This document shows, piece after piece, positions 17,765 through 26,802 of a DNA stretch of 64,000 bases. A program made the position numbers and the translations under genes. The stretch is from Roseibium salinum (lineage in GTDB: Bacteria; Pseudomonadota; Alphaproteobacteria; Rhizobiales; Stappiaceae): contig NZ_JAPEVI010000002.1 in NCBI RefSeq assembly GCF_026240905.1, forward strand, positions 1 to 64,000, in the 5' to 3' direction. Below the pieces are notes generated by a model. The model was not told the origin of the DNA, searched no databases, and was given only the letters and a program-made list of their open reading frames with translations. Numbering within the stretch: position 1 is the stretch's first letter; the number at the start of each line of letters is the position of its first letter.

Positions 17765-19258
17765 ATGGAACTTGCCGAGATCATCACACCGCTGTTCCTG
17801 TCTCTGATCGTCGGAGGAACCTTCGTAGGCATCGTCTTCGGCGCCATTCCCGGCATGACCGCGACGATGGCGGTTGCCGTCTGTCTGCCCCTGACCTATT
17901 CGCTCGGCCTGGAAAACGGCCTTGCCCTGCTGCTCGGCCTCTATGTCGGCGGCATTTCGGGCGGGCTCGTTCCGGCAATCCTCCTGGGCATCCCCGGGAC
18001 CCCGTCATCGATCACCACCACCTTCGACGGTTACCCGATGACACGACAGGGCGAAGGGGAAAAGGCCTTGCGCATCGGGATCGTCGCCTCGCTCGTGGGC
18101 GGGCTGGTGAGCCTTGCGATCCTCTATCTTTTCGCGCCGGCCCTTGCGGAATTCGCCATCCGCTTCTCCTACGTGGAGAAATTCCTGATCATCCTGTTCG
18201 CCCTCACGGTGATGGGAGCGCTCAGCAACAACATGCTGATCGGCATCTTTTCCGGGTTCCTGGGCATCTTCATCAGCCTGATCGGGACCTACGACATCTC
18301 CGATGGCGGCAACGGCGAAATCCGGCTGATCCCGCCGGGGCTGGAATACTGGCTCGAAAGCGGCTTCTCGCTACTGCCCGTGCTGATCGGGCTGTTCGGT
18401 CTTGCGGCAATTCTCGATGAGGCCGAGGCAGGCGTGCCGAAAGGTCAGAGCGCCGAGAACATCAAGACCGGCAGACGCTCGACCTTCTCCTTCGCCGTTT
18501 TCCGCGGCCAGATCGTCAACCTGCTCCGTTCGGCGGGAATCGGCACGTTTGTCGGCATTCTGCCGGGTGTCGGCGGCTCGGCCGCGTCCATCCTCTCCTA
18601 TTCCAACGCCAGAACCTTTTCGCGCAATCCGGAACGGTTCGGAAAGGGCGAGCCTGCCGGGATCATGGCTTCGGAGGCGGGAAACAACGGGCTGACGGGC
18701 GGCGCGCTCGTCCCGCTTCTGTCCCTGGGGATACCCGGGGATTCGACGACCGCACTGCTGATCGGCGCATTCACGCTGCAGGGCATCCAGGTCGGCCCGC
18801 TGTTCATCGGCAACAACCCGGTCACCTGGGAGGCGATGATCGTCGCCATGCTGATCGCCAACCTGGCGATGTTCGCCATGATGTATTTCGCAATCCGCTA
18901 TCTCGCGCGGATCGTCACCGTGCCGAAGCATATCCTTTTTCCGGTCATCCTGATGATGTGCGTGATCGGCGCCTACACGATCAACTACGGCATCATGTTC
19001 GACGTCTGGACGCTGCTGATCTTCGGCCTCTTCGGCTGGCTGGCGGTGAAGCTGCGTCTGGAGATCGCGCCTTTCATCATCGGCTTCATTCTCGGCCCGT
19101 CGGCGGAGATCTATTTCGTCAAGAGCCTCGAGTCCTTCGGCAGCCTCTCGATCTTCTTCACCAAGAGCTGGATCGCGGTGGTGATGTGGATCCTGATTGC
19201 AGCGTCCATCGCCGGATCGATCGCCCTGTCCCGCCGCCATGTGCCCCCGGACGCGTGA
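17765..19258 (+). CDS. TTT transporter large permease (TctA family)
   Basis: A 497-residue membrane permease with about twelve hydrophobic helices. Family landmarks are clear: GAIPGMTATMAVAVCLPLTY near the start, GIPGTPSSITTTFDGYPM, and the second-half repeat GILPGVGGSAASILSYSNA and LSLGIPGDSTTALLIGA. These glycine/proline-rich loops form the conserved substrate path. It starts 14 bases after the TctB-like gene. With the other two subunits it forms a secondary transporter driven by an ion gradient. A sugar acid is the likely cargo, judged from the divergent dehydratase operon. Confidence 0.93.
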   Translation: MELAEIITPLFLSLIVGGTFVGIVFGAIPGMTATMAVAVCLPLTYSLGLENGLALLLGLYVGGISGGLVPAILLGIPGTPSSITTTFDGYPMTRQGEGEKALRIGIVASLVGGLVSLAILYLFAPALAEFAIRFSYVEKFLIILFALTVMGALSNNMLIGIFSGFLGIFISLIGTYDISDGGNGEIRLIPPGLEYWLESGFSLLPVLIGLFGLAAILDEAEAGVPKGQSAENIKTGRRSTFSFAVFRGQIVNLLRSAGIGTFVGILPGVGGSAASILSYSNARTFSRNPERFGKGEPAGIMASEAGNNGLTGGALVPLLSLGIPGDSTTALLIGAFTLQGIQVGPLFIGNNPVTWEAMIVAMLIANLAMFAMMYFAIRYLARIVTVPKHILFPVILMMCVIGAYTINYGIMFDVWTLLIFGLFGWLAVKLRLEIAPFIIGFILGPSAEIYFVKSLESFGSLSIFFTKSWIAVVMWILIAASIAGSIALSRRHVPPDA

Positions 19259-19319
19259 GCACCGACGGGAGAACGGGCGTGCTTGTAATTCTGCGGGAAT
19301 CACAAGACGATATCCATGA

Positions 19320-20363
19320 ATGAATGAGCGGCAGACGACCAGGAAAGCCCGGCGCACGTCAGGTGGTCAAGCGGGGCGAACAGCAACGATGGAGACGGTC
19401 GGCCGGATGGCCGGCGTCTCGCAGGTGACGGTTTCGCGCGCGCTCAGCGACCCCTCCAAAGTCTCGCCCGCCACCTTGAAGCGTATCCAGGAAGCCATCG
19501 CCGTGACGGGCTTTGTGCCCAACGCATTGGCCGGCGCGCTCGCCTCGCGCAAAAGCAAGCTGATCTCGGCGCTGGTGCCGTCCATCACCAATATCGTCTA
19601 CTCGGCCATGGTGAAGGCCTTCAGCGACCGGATGCGCGGCCATGGCTATCAGATCCTCCTCTCCGAGACCGGTTTTGACCCGCATGAGGAAGAGAGGCTG
19701 ATCTCGACCCACCTTTCACGGCGTCCCGATGCGATCATGCTGACGGGCATCCATCACACCGCACAGGCGCGCAAGATGCTGCTCGGCACCGGACTTCCGG
19801 TGGTCGAACTGTGGGACATCACAGACACGCCGATCGACCTGTGCGTCGGCTTCTCCCATATCGGTGCTGGTCGCGGGGTTGCCGAGTTTGCAATCGGCGC
19901 CGGCTACCGGACTGCGGGCACGGTCTCGGCCGGTGACGAACGGGCCCTGCGGCGCAAGGATGCCTTCGCAGCGGAGTTCCTGAAGGCAGCGGGCTCACCT
20001 GTTGACGAGGTCAATTTCGAGGGTCCGGCAAGCCTTGCGCGCGGCCGGGAGGGCTTGCGCCTGCTGCTTGAGGAGAAGGGGTTCGAACGCGGCGTGATCT
20101 TCTGCAGCTCCGATCTTCTGGCGCATGGCGTTTTGATCGAAGCCGCGGCACGCGGGCTTCGCGTGCCCGACCAGATAGCCGTTGTCGGCTTCGGAGACCA
20201 GGACTTCGCCCAGCATGTCGCCCCGAGCCTGACCACCGTCCGCGTCGACCGGGCCTCCCTTGGAATGGCTGCCGCGGACGCCATTCTCGCCCGGTTTGAA
20301 GGCGGCGAGACGCCCGCGGTCACCGATCTCGGCTTCGAAATCATCCGCCGCGGGTCGGCTTGA
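19320..20363 (+). CDS. LacI-family transcriptional regulator (GntR-like)
   Basis: A 347-residue repressor. The helix-turn-helix and hinge lie at residues 24-75 (METVGRMAGVSQVTVSRAL, later VPNALAGALASRKS), followed by the periplasmic-binding-protein-like sensor domain (ALVPSITNIVYS, VGFGDQDFAQHVAPSLTTV). The pattern resembles gluconate-type GntR members of the LacI family. It lies 61 bases after tctA and is convergent with the aldehyde dehydrogenase gene. It is the natural candidate to bind the two identical TGTATGCGCATTCA operators between the dehydratase and TctC-like genes, releasing them when a sugar acid or its keto product is bound. Confidence 0.9.
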   Translation: MNERQTTRKARRTSGGQAGRTATMETVGRMAGVSQVTVSRALSDPSKVSPATLKRIQEAIAVTGFVPNALAGALASRKSKLISALVPSITNIVYSAMVKAFSDRMRGHGYQILLSETGFDPHEEERLISTHLSRRPDAIMLTGIHHTAQARKMLLGTGLPVVELWDITDTPIDLCVGFSHIGAGRGVAEFAIGAGYRTAGTVSAGDERALRRKDAFAAEFLKAAGSPVDEVNFEGPASLARGREGLRLLLEEKGFERGVIFCSSDLLAHGVLIEAAARGLRVPDQIAVVGFGDQDFAQHVAPSLTTVRVDRASLGMAAADAILARFEGGETPAVTDLGFEIIRRGSA

Positions 20364-20378
20364 GCAGCGCATCCAGGT

Positions 20379-21848
20379 TCAGCGCATCAAAAAGGGATTT
20401 GCCATCGGGGCGGCCGAAGTGTTCACCCATGTGGTTTGCGTCCGCATATAATCGAGAACCGCCTCCATGCCCGCCTCCCGCCCGTATCCGGACTGGTTGA
20501 AGCCCCCGAAAGGCGCGATAGGCGAGATCGCCCGGTAGGTGTTGATCCAGCAGATTCCGGCCCGCAGCCGCGAGGAGACCCGGTGGGCGCGGGACAGGTT
20601 CTCCGTGAAGATGCCCGAGCCGAGGCCGAATTCGCTGTCGTTGGCGAGTGCAATCGCTTCCTCCTCCGTGTCGAACGGCAGGAGCGACATGACGGGACCG
20701 AACATTTCGACCTTGAGTGTTGCGGTGTCGGCCGACCTGCATTCGACCAGGGTTGGCGCCATATAGTGACCCGCGCGGTCCAGAGCCTTGCCGCCGAAGC
20801 GGATCCTGGCACCCTGTTCCTGCGCGTGCACGAGTGTCGCCTCGATCCGGTCGAGCTGCGCACGGGTGCAGAGCGGTCCCATGGAGGTGCTGGTGTCCAG
20901 CGGATCGCCGACGACAATGGCTTCGGCCTTGGCGGCGATCTTCTCCACCAGCGCCTCGAAGACGGAGCGCTGCACCAGGCCGCGCGAGCCGGCGACGCAA
21001 CTCTGTCCCGAGGCGCCGAAATTCCCGGCGATCAGGCCGTTTGACGCCCCTTCCAGATCGGCGTCCTCGAAAACGATGATCGGAGACTTGCCGCCGAGCT
21101 CCAGCGTCGTGACCGCGAAATTCTCCGCCGAGTTGCGCACCACATGGCGAGCGGCTTCCGGTCCGCCGGTAAAGGCGATGCGGTCGATATCGGGATGACG
21201 GGTCAATGGAATCGCGCAGTTTTCCGCGTCTCCGGTGAGGATTGAAACCACCCCCGGAGGAAAGCCCGCCGCTTCGATCAGCCTCGCGAACTCGAGCATG
21301 GGAACGGGCGCGATTTCCGAGGCCTTCAGCACTACGGTGCAGCCGGCAGCCAGCGCCGGCCCGAGCTTGGTGGCGCTCAGGAACATCTGTGCGTTCCAGG
21401 GAACCACCGCTGCCACGACGCCGATCGGGAAGCGCCGCGTGAAGACATGCATGTCGGGCTTGTCGATGGGCAGCACCGCGCCCTCGATCTTGTCGGCGAG
21501 CCCGGCATAATAGCGGTAATAGTCGGCCACATATTTTGTCTGGGTGGACGTTTCGGCCAGGAGCTTGCCGCTGTCGGTGGTTTCGATCCGGCCCAGTTCC
21601 GCCGCGTGTTCCTCGATCAGGTCCGCCAGCCGGTAGAGCAGCTTGCCACGCGCGCTCTGGCTGAGATCGCGCCAGGCCGGATCGGACAAGGCCCGATGGG
21701 CGGCCGCCACGGCGCGCTCGATATCTTCGGGAGCCGCGCAGGCAAAGCTCGCCCAGTCCTCCCCCGTGGCCGGGTTCTGCGAGGCCATGGCCTGACCCGC
21801 CGCGCCGTCGGTCCATTCACCGTCGATGAAGAGCCTGAAATGTTGCAT
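20379..21848 (-). CDS. Aldehyde dehydrogenase
   Basis: A 489-residue NAD(P)-dependent aldehyde dehydrogenase with an intact active site: Asn152 in VPWNAQMF, Glu250 in LELGGKSP and the nucleophile Cys284 in GQSCVAGSRG. It ends the leftward operon of five genes that begins with the DUF1185 protein at 25167. In that setting it probably oxidises an aldehyde released by the flavin monooxygenase or hydrolase to the acid. The closest general type is the betaine- or aromatic-aldehyde group, but the substrate cannot be read from the sequence. Confidence 0.92.
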   Translation of the reverse strand: MQHFRLFIDGEWTDGAAGQAMASQNPATGEDWASFACAAPEDIERAVAAAHRALSDPAWRDLSQSARGKLLYRLADLIEEHAAELGRIETTDSGKLLAETSTQTKYVADYYRYYAGLADKIEGAVLPIDKPDMHVFTRRFPIGVVAAVVPWNAQMFLSATKLGPALAAGCTVVLKASEIAPVPMLEFARLIEAAGFPPGVVSILTGDAENCAIPLTRHPDIDRIAFTGGPEAARHVVRNSAENFAVTTLELGGKSPIIVFEDADLEGASNGLIAGNFGASGQSCVAGSRGLVQRSVFEALVEKIAAKAEAIVVGDPLDTSTSMGPLCTRAQLDRIEATLVHAQEQGARIRFGGKALDRAGHYMAPTLVECRSADTATLKVEMFGPVMSLLPFDTEEEAIALANDSEFGLGSGIFTENLSRAHRVSSRLRAGICWINTYRAISPIAPFGGFNQSGYGREAGMEAVLDYMRTQTTWVNTSAAPMANPFLMR

Positions 21849-21858
21849 CTGATCCTCC

Positions 21859-22893
21859 TCAGTCGAATGCCGGCATGACCTGGTCGATGAAGCGTGCGAG
21901 CGACGCGCGTTTGCGCTCGGTGCTCATGCCGCTGTCGATCCAGAACGAGAATTCGTCATAGCCAAGGTCCTCGTAACGCCTGATCCGGTCAATGACTTCC
22001 TGCGGGGTGCCGATGGTGAGGTCGCGGGCAAGATTTTCAGGTGCCATCATCGTATTGGCCGCAATCTCCTCTTCGCTCAGCGCTTCGATCAGCCCCTGGC
22101 GAACCGGCCGCTTGTTCTGGAACCACGCGCCGAAATAGCAGTAGAAGCGCGACAGTTCCCCGGCCGCACGCGCCGCATCCTCGCTGTCCGCCGCGACATA
22201 GGTGTGATGCAGCAGCATGATCTTCGGACGCGGACCCGCATGCGCCTCGCAAGCCGCGTTGAAGCGGGCCATGAGCGTGACGATTTCGTCCATCCCCTGC
22301 CAGAGCGGCGTCACCTGGATGTTGAAGCCGTTCTGCACGCCGAATTCGTGGCTGTTGGGATCGCGGGCGGCGATCCAGATCGGCGGCCCGCCGGGCTGTA
22401 CCGGTTTTGGCGAGGCTGTCGTGGCCGGGAACTGGTAGAAAGCGCCCTCGTGGGCATAGTCTCCGGCCCATAGCTTGCGCAGGATCGGCGCGGTCTCCCG
22501 CATGCGCTGACCGGCCGTCCAGGCGTCGAGCCCGGGACTGAGCCGTTCGTATTCGTAGCTGTAGGCGCCGCGCGCGATGCCCAGTTCCAGCCGTCCCCCG
22601 GTCATCAGATCGGCAGCGGCGGCTTCTCCGGCAAGCTTGATCGGATGCCAGAATGGGGCGATGACGGTGCCGGTGCCGAGGCGCACGGACCTTGTGTGAT
22701 GGGCGATATCGACCAGCGACAGGAACGGATTGGGCGCGATGGTGAATTCCATGCCGTGATGCTCACCTGTCCAGATCGCCCGCATGCCGCCCTCGTCGGC
22801 CATCCGGCACAGGCCGAGAAAATCCTCATAGAGGACATCGTGCGGCTGATCCGGCGACAGCCGTTCCATATGAGCAAAGAGCGAAAACTCCAT
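21859..22893 (-). CDS. Luciferase-like flavin-dependent monooxygenase (LLM class)
   Basis: A 344-residue bacterial-luciferase-fold protein, beginning MEFSLFAHMERL. Family marks are TGEHHGMEF in the first third, RLGTGTVIAPFWHPIKLAGEAA with the flavin-binding region, GRLELGIARGAYSYE, and PPIWIAARDPNSHE. Such enzymes use FMNH2 and oxygen to hydroxylate, cleave or oxidise a substrate. The reduced flavin would come from the flavin reductase encoded three bases upstream. It follows that gene and precedes the aldehyde dehydrogenase, so a two-component monooxygenase pathway is likely. Confidence 0.88.
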   Translation of the reverse strand: MEFSLFAHMERLSPDQPHDVLYEDFLGLCRMADEGGMRAIWTGEHHGMEFTIAPNPFLSLVDIAHHTRSVRLGTGTVIAPFWHPIKLAGEAAAADLMTGGRLELGIARGAYSYEYERLSPGLDAWTAGQRMRETAPILRKLWAGDYAHEGAFYQFPATTASPKPVQPGGPPIWIAARDPNSHEFGVQNGFNIQVTPLWQGMDEIVTLMARFNAACEAHAGPRPKIMLLHHTYVAADSEDAARAAGELSRFYCYFGAWFQNKRPVRQGLIEALSEEEIAANTMMAPENLARDLTIGTPQEVIDRIRRYEDLGYDEFSFWIDSGMSTERKRASLARFIDQVMPAFD

Positions 22894-22896
22894 CGG

Positions 22897-23829
22897 TCAG
22901 ACCCTTTCCTGCTGCTGGTGAATGCTGCCGCGCTCACAGTCGCCGAGATAAAGCGTGAAGCTGCGGGTGCGGCGTTCGGTAGCAAAGCGCGCCATCATCG
23001 AGCCGATCGCACGGGAGGCGAATGGCACCTCTTGAAGCCGGTCTATCGGAACGGCCTCGAGATCCGAGGACGGTGCAACAGTAGAGGCGGTCGCGAGGAG
23101 ATAGGCGAAATGAACCGCCCGCTCCTTGCTGTCGAAAACCGAATAGACCGGCCCCAACTCGGCGCTTGCCCCACGGTTGACCAGTTCCACGGCGAGCGTG
23201 CTGCGCAGCGAAGCGTGATCGGGAACGGTGACCTCCGGCGGCCGGTAGCCGTCCGCCGTGCGCTCCAGAAGCACCGCATCACGATGCTGGACGATCGCTC
23301 CGGCGCGGTTGACGCGGGCTTCGGGATCATGGGCGCGCCGTTCGAGCCCGAGGCTGAAGAACCGGCCCTCCGCATAGCCGAGGCCCCGCCCGTCTCCTTC
23401 GTGGAACCCGGCGACCCGGCCGATCAGAATGGCATGGTCACCCGCTGCAACGATTTCATGGGTTTCGCAGGAAAACCGGGCGATCGCACCGGATATGAAA
23501 GGGACGCCATGGCAATCCGTCTCATAAGGAGTTTTGGCGAAGCGATCGCCCTTGTAGCCGGCAAAGGTGCTGGCGACATTCTCCTGGCCCTCGGCCAACA
23601 CGCTGACGGCGAAATGGCGGCACTGCGCGAAGGCTTCATAGCTCGACAGAAATTTCCCCGGGCAGACCAGGAGAAGAGGCGGGTCGAGCGAGACGGATGT
23701 GAAGGAATTCGCGGTGAAGCCGAGCGACCGGCCCTGCCGGTCGACTGTGGTGACCACGGTCACGCCGGTCATGTAGCGGCCGAAAGCTTTGCGCAGGGCG
23801 CGGGGATCGACGGCATTCATGTCAGGCAC
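22897..23829 (-). CDS. Flavin reductase with C-terminal extension
   Basis: A 310-residue protein. Residues 12-165 form the flavin reductase-like (FMN-binding split barrel) domain: AFGRYMTGVTVVTT, GFTANSFTSVSLDPPLLLVC, and the later GDHAILIGRV. It supplies FMNH2 to the adjacent luciferase-like monooxygenase. About 140 further residues follow that stand-alone reductases lack. They are helical and charged with no motif I recognise, and might dock the partner. It overlaps the upstream hydrolase gene by 13 bases. Confidence 0.85.
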   Translation of the reverse strand: MPDMNAVDPRALRKAFGRYMTGVTVVTTVDRQGRSLGFTANSFTSVSLDPPLLLVCPGKFLSSYEAFAQCRHFAVSVLAEGQENVASTFAGYKGDRFAKTPYETDCHGVPFISGAIARFSCETHEIVAAGDHAILIGRVAGFHEGDGRGLGYAEGRFFSLGLERRAHDPEARVNRAGAIVQHRDAVLLERTADGYRPPEVTVPDHASLRSTLAVELVNRGASAELGPVYSVFDSKERAVHFAYLLATASTVAPSSDLEAVPIDRLQEVPFASRAIGSMMARFATERRTRSFTLYLGDCERGSIHQQQERV

Positions 23830-24596
23830 CTTGCGGCGAAAGCGGCAATCACGGCGTTCACCTCCTGTGCATGGGTCATGGGCATCATGTGGGCGGCCCC
23901 TTCGACGATCTGCGCGGCGCCCTTCGGCGCGAGAGCGGCCATTTGCTCCGACATCTTGGGCGTGGAATTCGGCTCCCGCGAGCCGGTCATGAATAGTGCG
24001 GGACTGGCGAGGCGGCCGAGGTCGGTATCGCTCGGCCCGTCCTCCTGAGCAAAGACGCGATAGGCCGCGCGGTATCCGGCGGGATCAACCCCGGTCAGCC
24101 ATCTGCGGCAGGCCGCCCGTGCGGGCAAGGGGTCCGTGCCGAACCATCGGGTGAGGGTCGCCTCCGGATCGGCGGTTGACCTGCCATCGAGGCTGTCCGC
24201 ACGCTGCATGACCGCTTGTCTCGCCGCCTCGGTGCGCCGATGGATGGCGTTGAGGGCAACGACACCGCGCACCCTGTCGGGAAAGCGTATGGCCAGATCG
24301 AGCGCGATCATCGCCCCCATCGAATGGCCGATCACAACGCAGGGCCGCGTGGCACAAGCCGCCAGGGCGTCGGTATAGGCGGACAGGCGCTCCGCCCGCC
24401 CGGGCAGGACGCTGCCGCCGTGGCCGGGCAGATCCGGGGCACGGACCTCGAAGCGGTCGCTGAAAGCATCGATCTGCGCACCCCAGGCCTCGGCCCTCAG
24501 GCCCACCCCGTGCAAAAACAGCAGAAGCGGCCCCTCGCCTGCCTCGACGAAGGCAACTCCCGCCTCTTCAGACCGCGGCCGGGTTGTCCACGTCAT
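23817..24596 (-). CDS. Alpha/beta hydrolase
   Basis: A 259-residue alpha/beta-hydrolase-fold enzyme. The oxyanion strand is LLLFLHGVGL, the nucleophile elbow is GHSMGA (Ser near residue 92), and the likely Asp and His are in FMTGSREPNS and EGAAHMMPM. No signal peptide is present. It overlaps both neighbours (DUF1185 upstream by 29 bases, flavin reductase downstream by 13), a sign of tight translational coupling. It probably hydrolyses an ester, lactone or C-C bond formed in the same pathway. Confidence 0.88.
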   Translation of the reverse strand: MTWTTRPRSEEAGVAFVEAGEGPLLLFLHGVGLRAEAWGAQIDAFSDRFEVRAPDLPGHGGSVLPGRAERLSAYTDALAACATRPCVVIGHSMGAMIALDLAIRFPDRVRGVVALNAIHRRTEAARQAVMQRADSLDGRSTADPEATLTRWFGTDPLPARAACRRWLTGVDPAGYRAAYRVFAQEDGPSDTDLGRLASPALFMTGSREPNSTPKMSEQMAALAPKGAAQIVEGAAHMMPMTHAQEVNAVIAAFAARCLT

Positions 24597-25167
24597 GACC
24601 CAACTCCTTCAGATCCTGATAGCGGTCGCCGATCCGGTGGTGCGGCCGTCCCGTCGTGGCGCCGCCCAGGACGACCACGATTTCATCGGCTCGCGGCGCA
24701 TCGGGAATGGCGAACTGGATGGTCAGATAATGGGAGCGGCGCCCGGCATCGTTCTTGTCCATCAGGGGCACCATGATCGGCGCATTGGCCGGGCCCCTGG
24801 TGTTGGTGAAGGAGAGATAGGATTTTGCCGCCACGGCTTCCCGGTAGTGGTTACCGAAGCGCAGGGTGTGGATCAGGCCGGAGGCATGCTCGACCTCGCC
24901 GTCGAGACCGACGACCGCCGCCTTGCCATAGGCCTCGATCCGGTCGCCGCCGCCGGCCAGGGCAATCATCCGCGCCGTCAGCATTTCGCCGAGGACCGGG
25001 CCATAGGCGTAGATCTCGGGTTTCAGGTCCTCCACGAACCGTCCGGCCCACGGGTTCCTGACCACGGCGGCCACCGCGAACATGCGCCATGGCGTCGCCG
25101 CAGGGCGAAAGCCCTCGATCAGGGTCTCTTCGTCGAATGTCACGATTTTCCGGATGTCCGGCTGCAT
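24568..25167 (-). CDS. DUF1185 protein (amino acid synthesis family)
   Basis: A 199-residue member of the DUF1185 family, first gene of the leftward five-gene operon. ATG 25167 has an excellent ribosome site (GGGAGGGAGG) seven bases away, so I prefer it over an upstream in-frame start at 25230. The body reads KIVTFDEETLIEGFRPAATPW, AYGPVLGEMLTARMIALAGGG and GLIHTLRFGNHYREA. The family name does not reflect a proven function. Its repeated company with luciferase-type monooxygenases in other genomes, as I recall, suggests a catabolic role. Confidence 0.8.
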   Translation of the reverse strand: MQPDIRKIVTFDEETLIEGFRPAATPWRMFAVAAVVRNPWAGRFVEDLKPEIYAYGPVLGEMLTARMIALAGGGDRIEAYGKAAVVGLDGEVEHASGLIHTLRFGNHYREAVAAKSYLSFTNTRGPANAPIMVPLMDKNDAGRRSHYLTIQFAIPDAPRADEIVVVLGGATTGRPHHRIGDRYQDLKELGHDVDNPAAV

Positions 25168-25239
25168 GTTTTCCTCCCTCCCTGAACCGACCTTGCATTC
25201 CGGTATGCGGCGGGTGGACATTTTCGACAAACGAATGTT

Positions 25240-25258
25240 CTTATGCCTCAGCTATAAG
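25240..25258. promoter_or_regulatory. Candidate LysR-type binding site
   Basis: Inverted repeat CTTAT-N9-ATAAG, which contains the T-N11-A core expected for LysR-family regulators. It lies between the divergent DUF1185 operon and the lysR gene, about 75 bases upstream of the DUF1185 start and just before the lysR start. Such sites usually serve both autorepression and activation of the divergent operon. Confidence 0.5.
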
Positions 25259-25281
25259 TTCTACTAATGGGTCGCTTGCGC

Positions 25282-26139
25282 ATGTCGAAATCCCTGCCGC
25301 CACTCAACTGGTTCCGCGCCTTCGAGGCTGCGGCCCGGCGCCTCAGCTTTACCGCTGCGGGCGAGGAAATCGGCATGACGCAATCGGCCGTCAGCCAGCA
25401 GATCCGCGCGCTGGAAACTCGTCTCGGCACCACGCTTTTCATCCGCCAGGCACGCGGTCTGGCCCTGACCGACGCGGGGCGGAACCTTCTGCCCCAGGTC
25501 GAGGCCGCGCTCGAGACCCTTGCCAGGGCGACCGGCCGTTTCGAAATCGGCGAACATGACGAACAACTGACCATTGCAGCCTCCATCAGCATGATCGACT
25601 GGGTGATCGTTCCGGCATTGCCGGCCTTTCAGGCGGACCACCCGGACCTTGCGATCCGCTTCATCAGCGCGGTCTGGTCGGACGAGTTCGCGGTCACCCA
25701 TGCGGACGTGCAGATCCGGTTCGGTTCGGCAAAACAGGCCGGTCCGGGTGCCCGGCAACTGCTCCCGAACCGGCTGGTGGCATTGAAATCTCCGGACCTT
25801 GCAGGCGGCATCGGAGAGTTGCCGCTGATCGAAACCATCGGCACGACCGGCGGGTGGGCGGCCTGGGGCCGGTCAGCCGGCATCAGCGGACTGAGGCCGT
25901 CGCTCTTTGCGGATTCCTATGGTCTTGCACTGCGCATGGCGAAACAGGGCCTGGGAATTGCCCTGGCCAGTTCGATCCTCGTGGGGCGCGAGCTTGCAAA
26001 CGGCGACCTCCTGCAGGCGCACGACGTGACGATTGAAGGCAAGGAAGGTTATTTTCTGCGCCACAACGACACGACCTCCTCGGCACGCGCGTTCGTGGAC
26101 TGGCTCCACGCGCAGTTGTCCCCTTCTGAAGCCGGATAA
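25282..26139 (+). CDS. LysR-family transcriptional regulator (GcvA-like)
   Basis: A 285-residue regulator starting MSKSLPPLNWFRAFEAAARR. An in-frame ATG 15 bases earlier (25267) is also possible. The N-terminal helix-turn-helix is SFTAAGEEIGMTQSAVSQQI, followed by the linker helix and an effector domain. The opening resembles GcvA/AmpR-type members, which regulate neighbouring divergent genes. The divergent DUF1185-monooxygenase operon is its likely target. Confidence 0.9.
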   Translation: MSKSLPPLNWFRAFEAAARRLSFTAAGEEIGMTQSAVSQQIRALETRLGTTLFIRQARGLALTDAGRNLLPQVEAALETLARATGRFEIGEHDEQLTIAASISMIDWVIVPALPAFQADHPDLAIRFISAVWSDEFAVTHADVQIRFGSAKQAGPGARQLLPNRLVALKSPDLAGGIGELPLIETIGTTGGWAAWGRSAGISGLRPSLFADSYGLALRMAKQGLGIALASSILVGRELANGDLLQAHDVTIEGKEGYFLRHNDTTSSARAFVDWLHAQLSPSEAG

Positions 26140-26802
26140 GCCGCGCGCCCTCGCCGACAGCGCGAACAAAATTCATATAGTGAAATCTGAAGCTTACGGC
26201 TACCTCCGCACAACCGGCAAGGAGAGGTGGCGGTTGCAGAATCAGGGAGGTATTCGGCGCGGCGATCGAGATTTCGTCCCGGTACGCCAAGTTCCGTTGA
26301 ATTGATTTATCTAAAGAAGAATATTTATCGTCATTGACCAATTTACGGAATATTCACACTATCAATACGGATCAGGACGAAGTTGCCGCGACGGTTTGCC
26401 CGCAGCAATTATCGCAATCGGCAACAACGTCCTGGCCTGTTCGGAAAATCGGAAATTCTATCGGCAAGCAAGATGCTTGAAGGCTGTATTTCTGTCTTTC
26501 TGAACGGCCGCAACCGCCAAGTGCCGCAGAGTTATTTTTCTGTCTCACCGCGGTAGCGGCCGATATCACCGGATGGCCATGTGCCTCCGGCACGAAGCAG
26601 GAAGATGCCGGTCGCAATTTCGTCGCGGCATTGACAACCGGGACCTGACTACCGGCGCCTCATGCACTCGAGGAGACGGCCTGGTCAACAACCCGGTCAA
26701 TTGAAACCGAAACAGCGCCTTGTTTGCAACGTCAGTTCCACCGACGCAGAAGATTGGTGGTTTGGCGACAGGAAAGGTGCGTCCAAACCAAGGAGTACTA
26801 CC
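26140..26802. other. AT-richer gene-free stretch upstream of the repeat-protein/T1SS operon
   Basis: About 660 bases with no coding region I can support. Its central part (26290-26560) is clearly AT-richer than the flanking genes. It probably contains the promoter of the repeat-protein operon. A clear ribosome site (AAGGAG, 26790-26795) is at its end. I found no palindrome strong enough to name. Confidence 0.5.
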
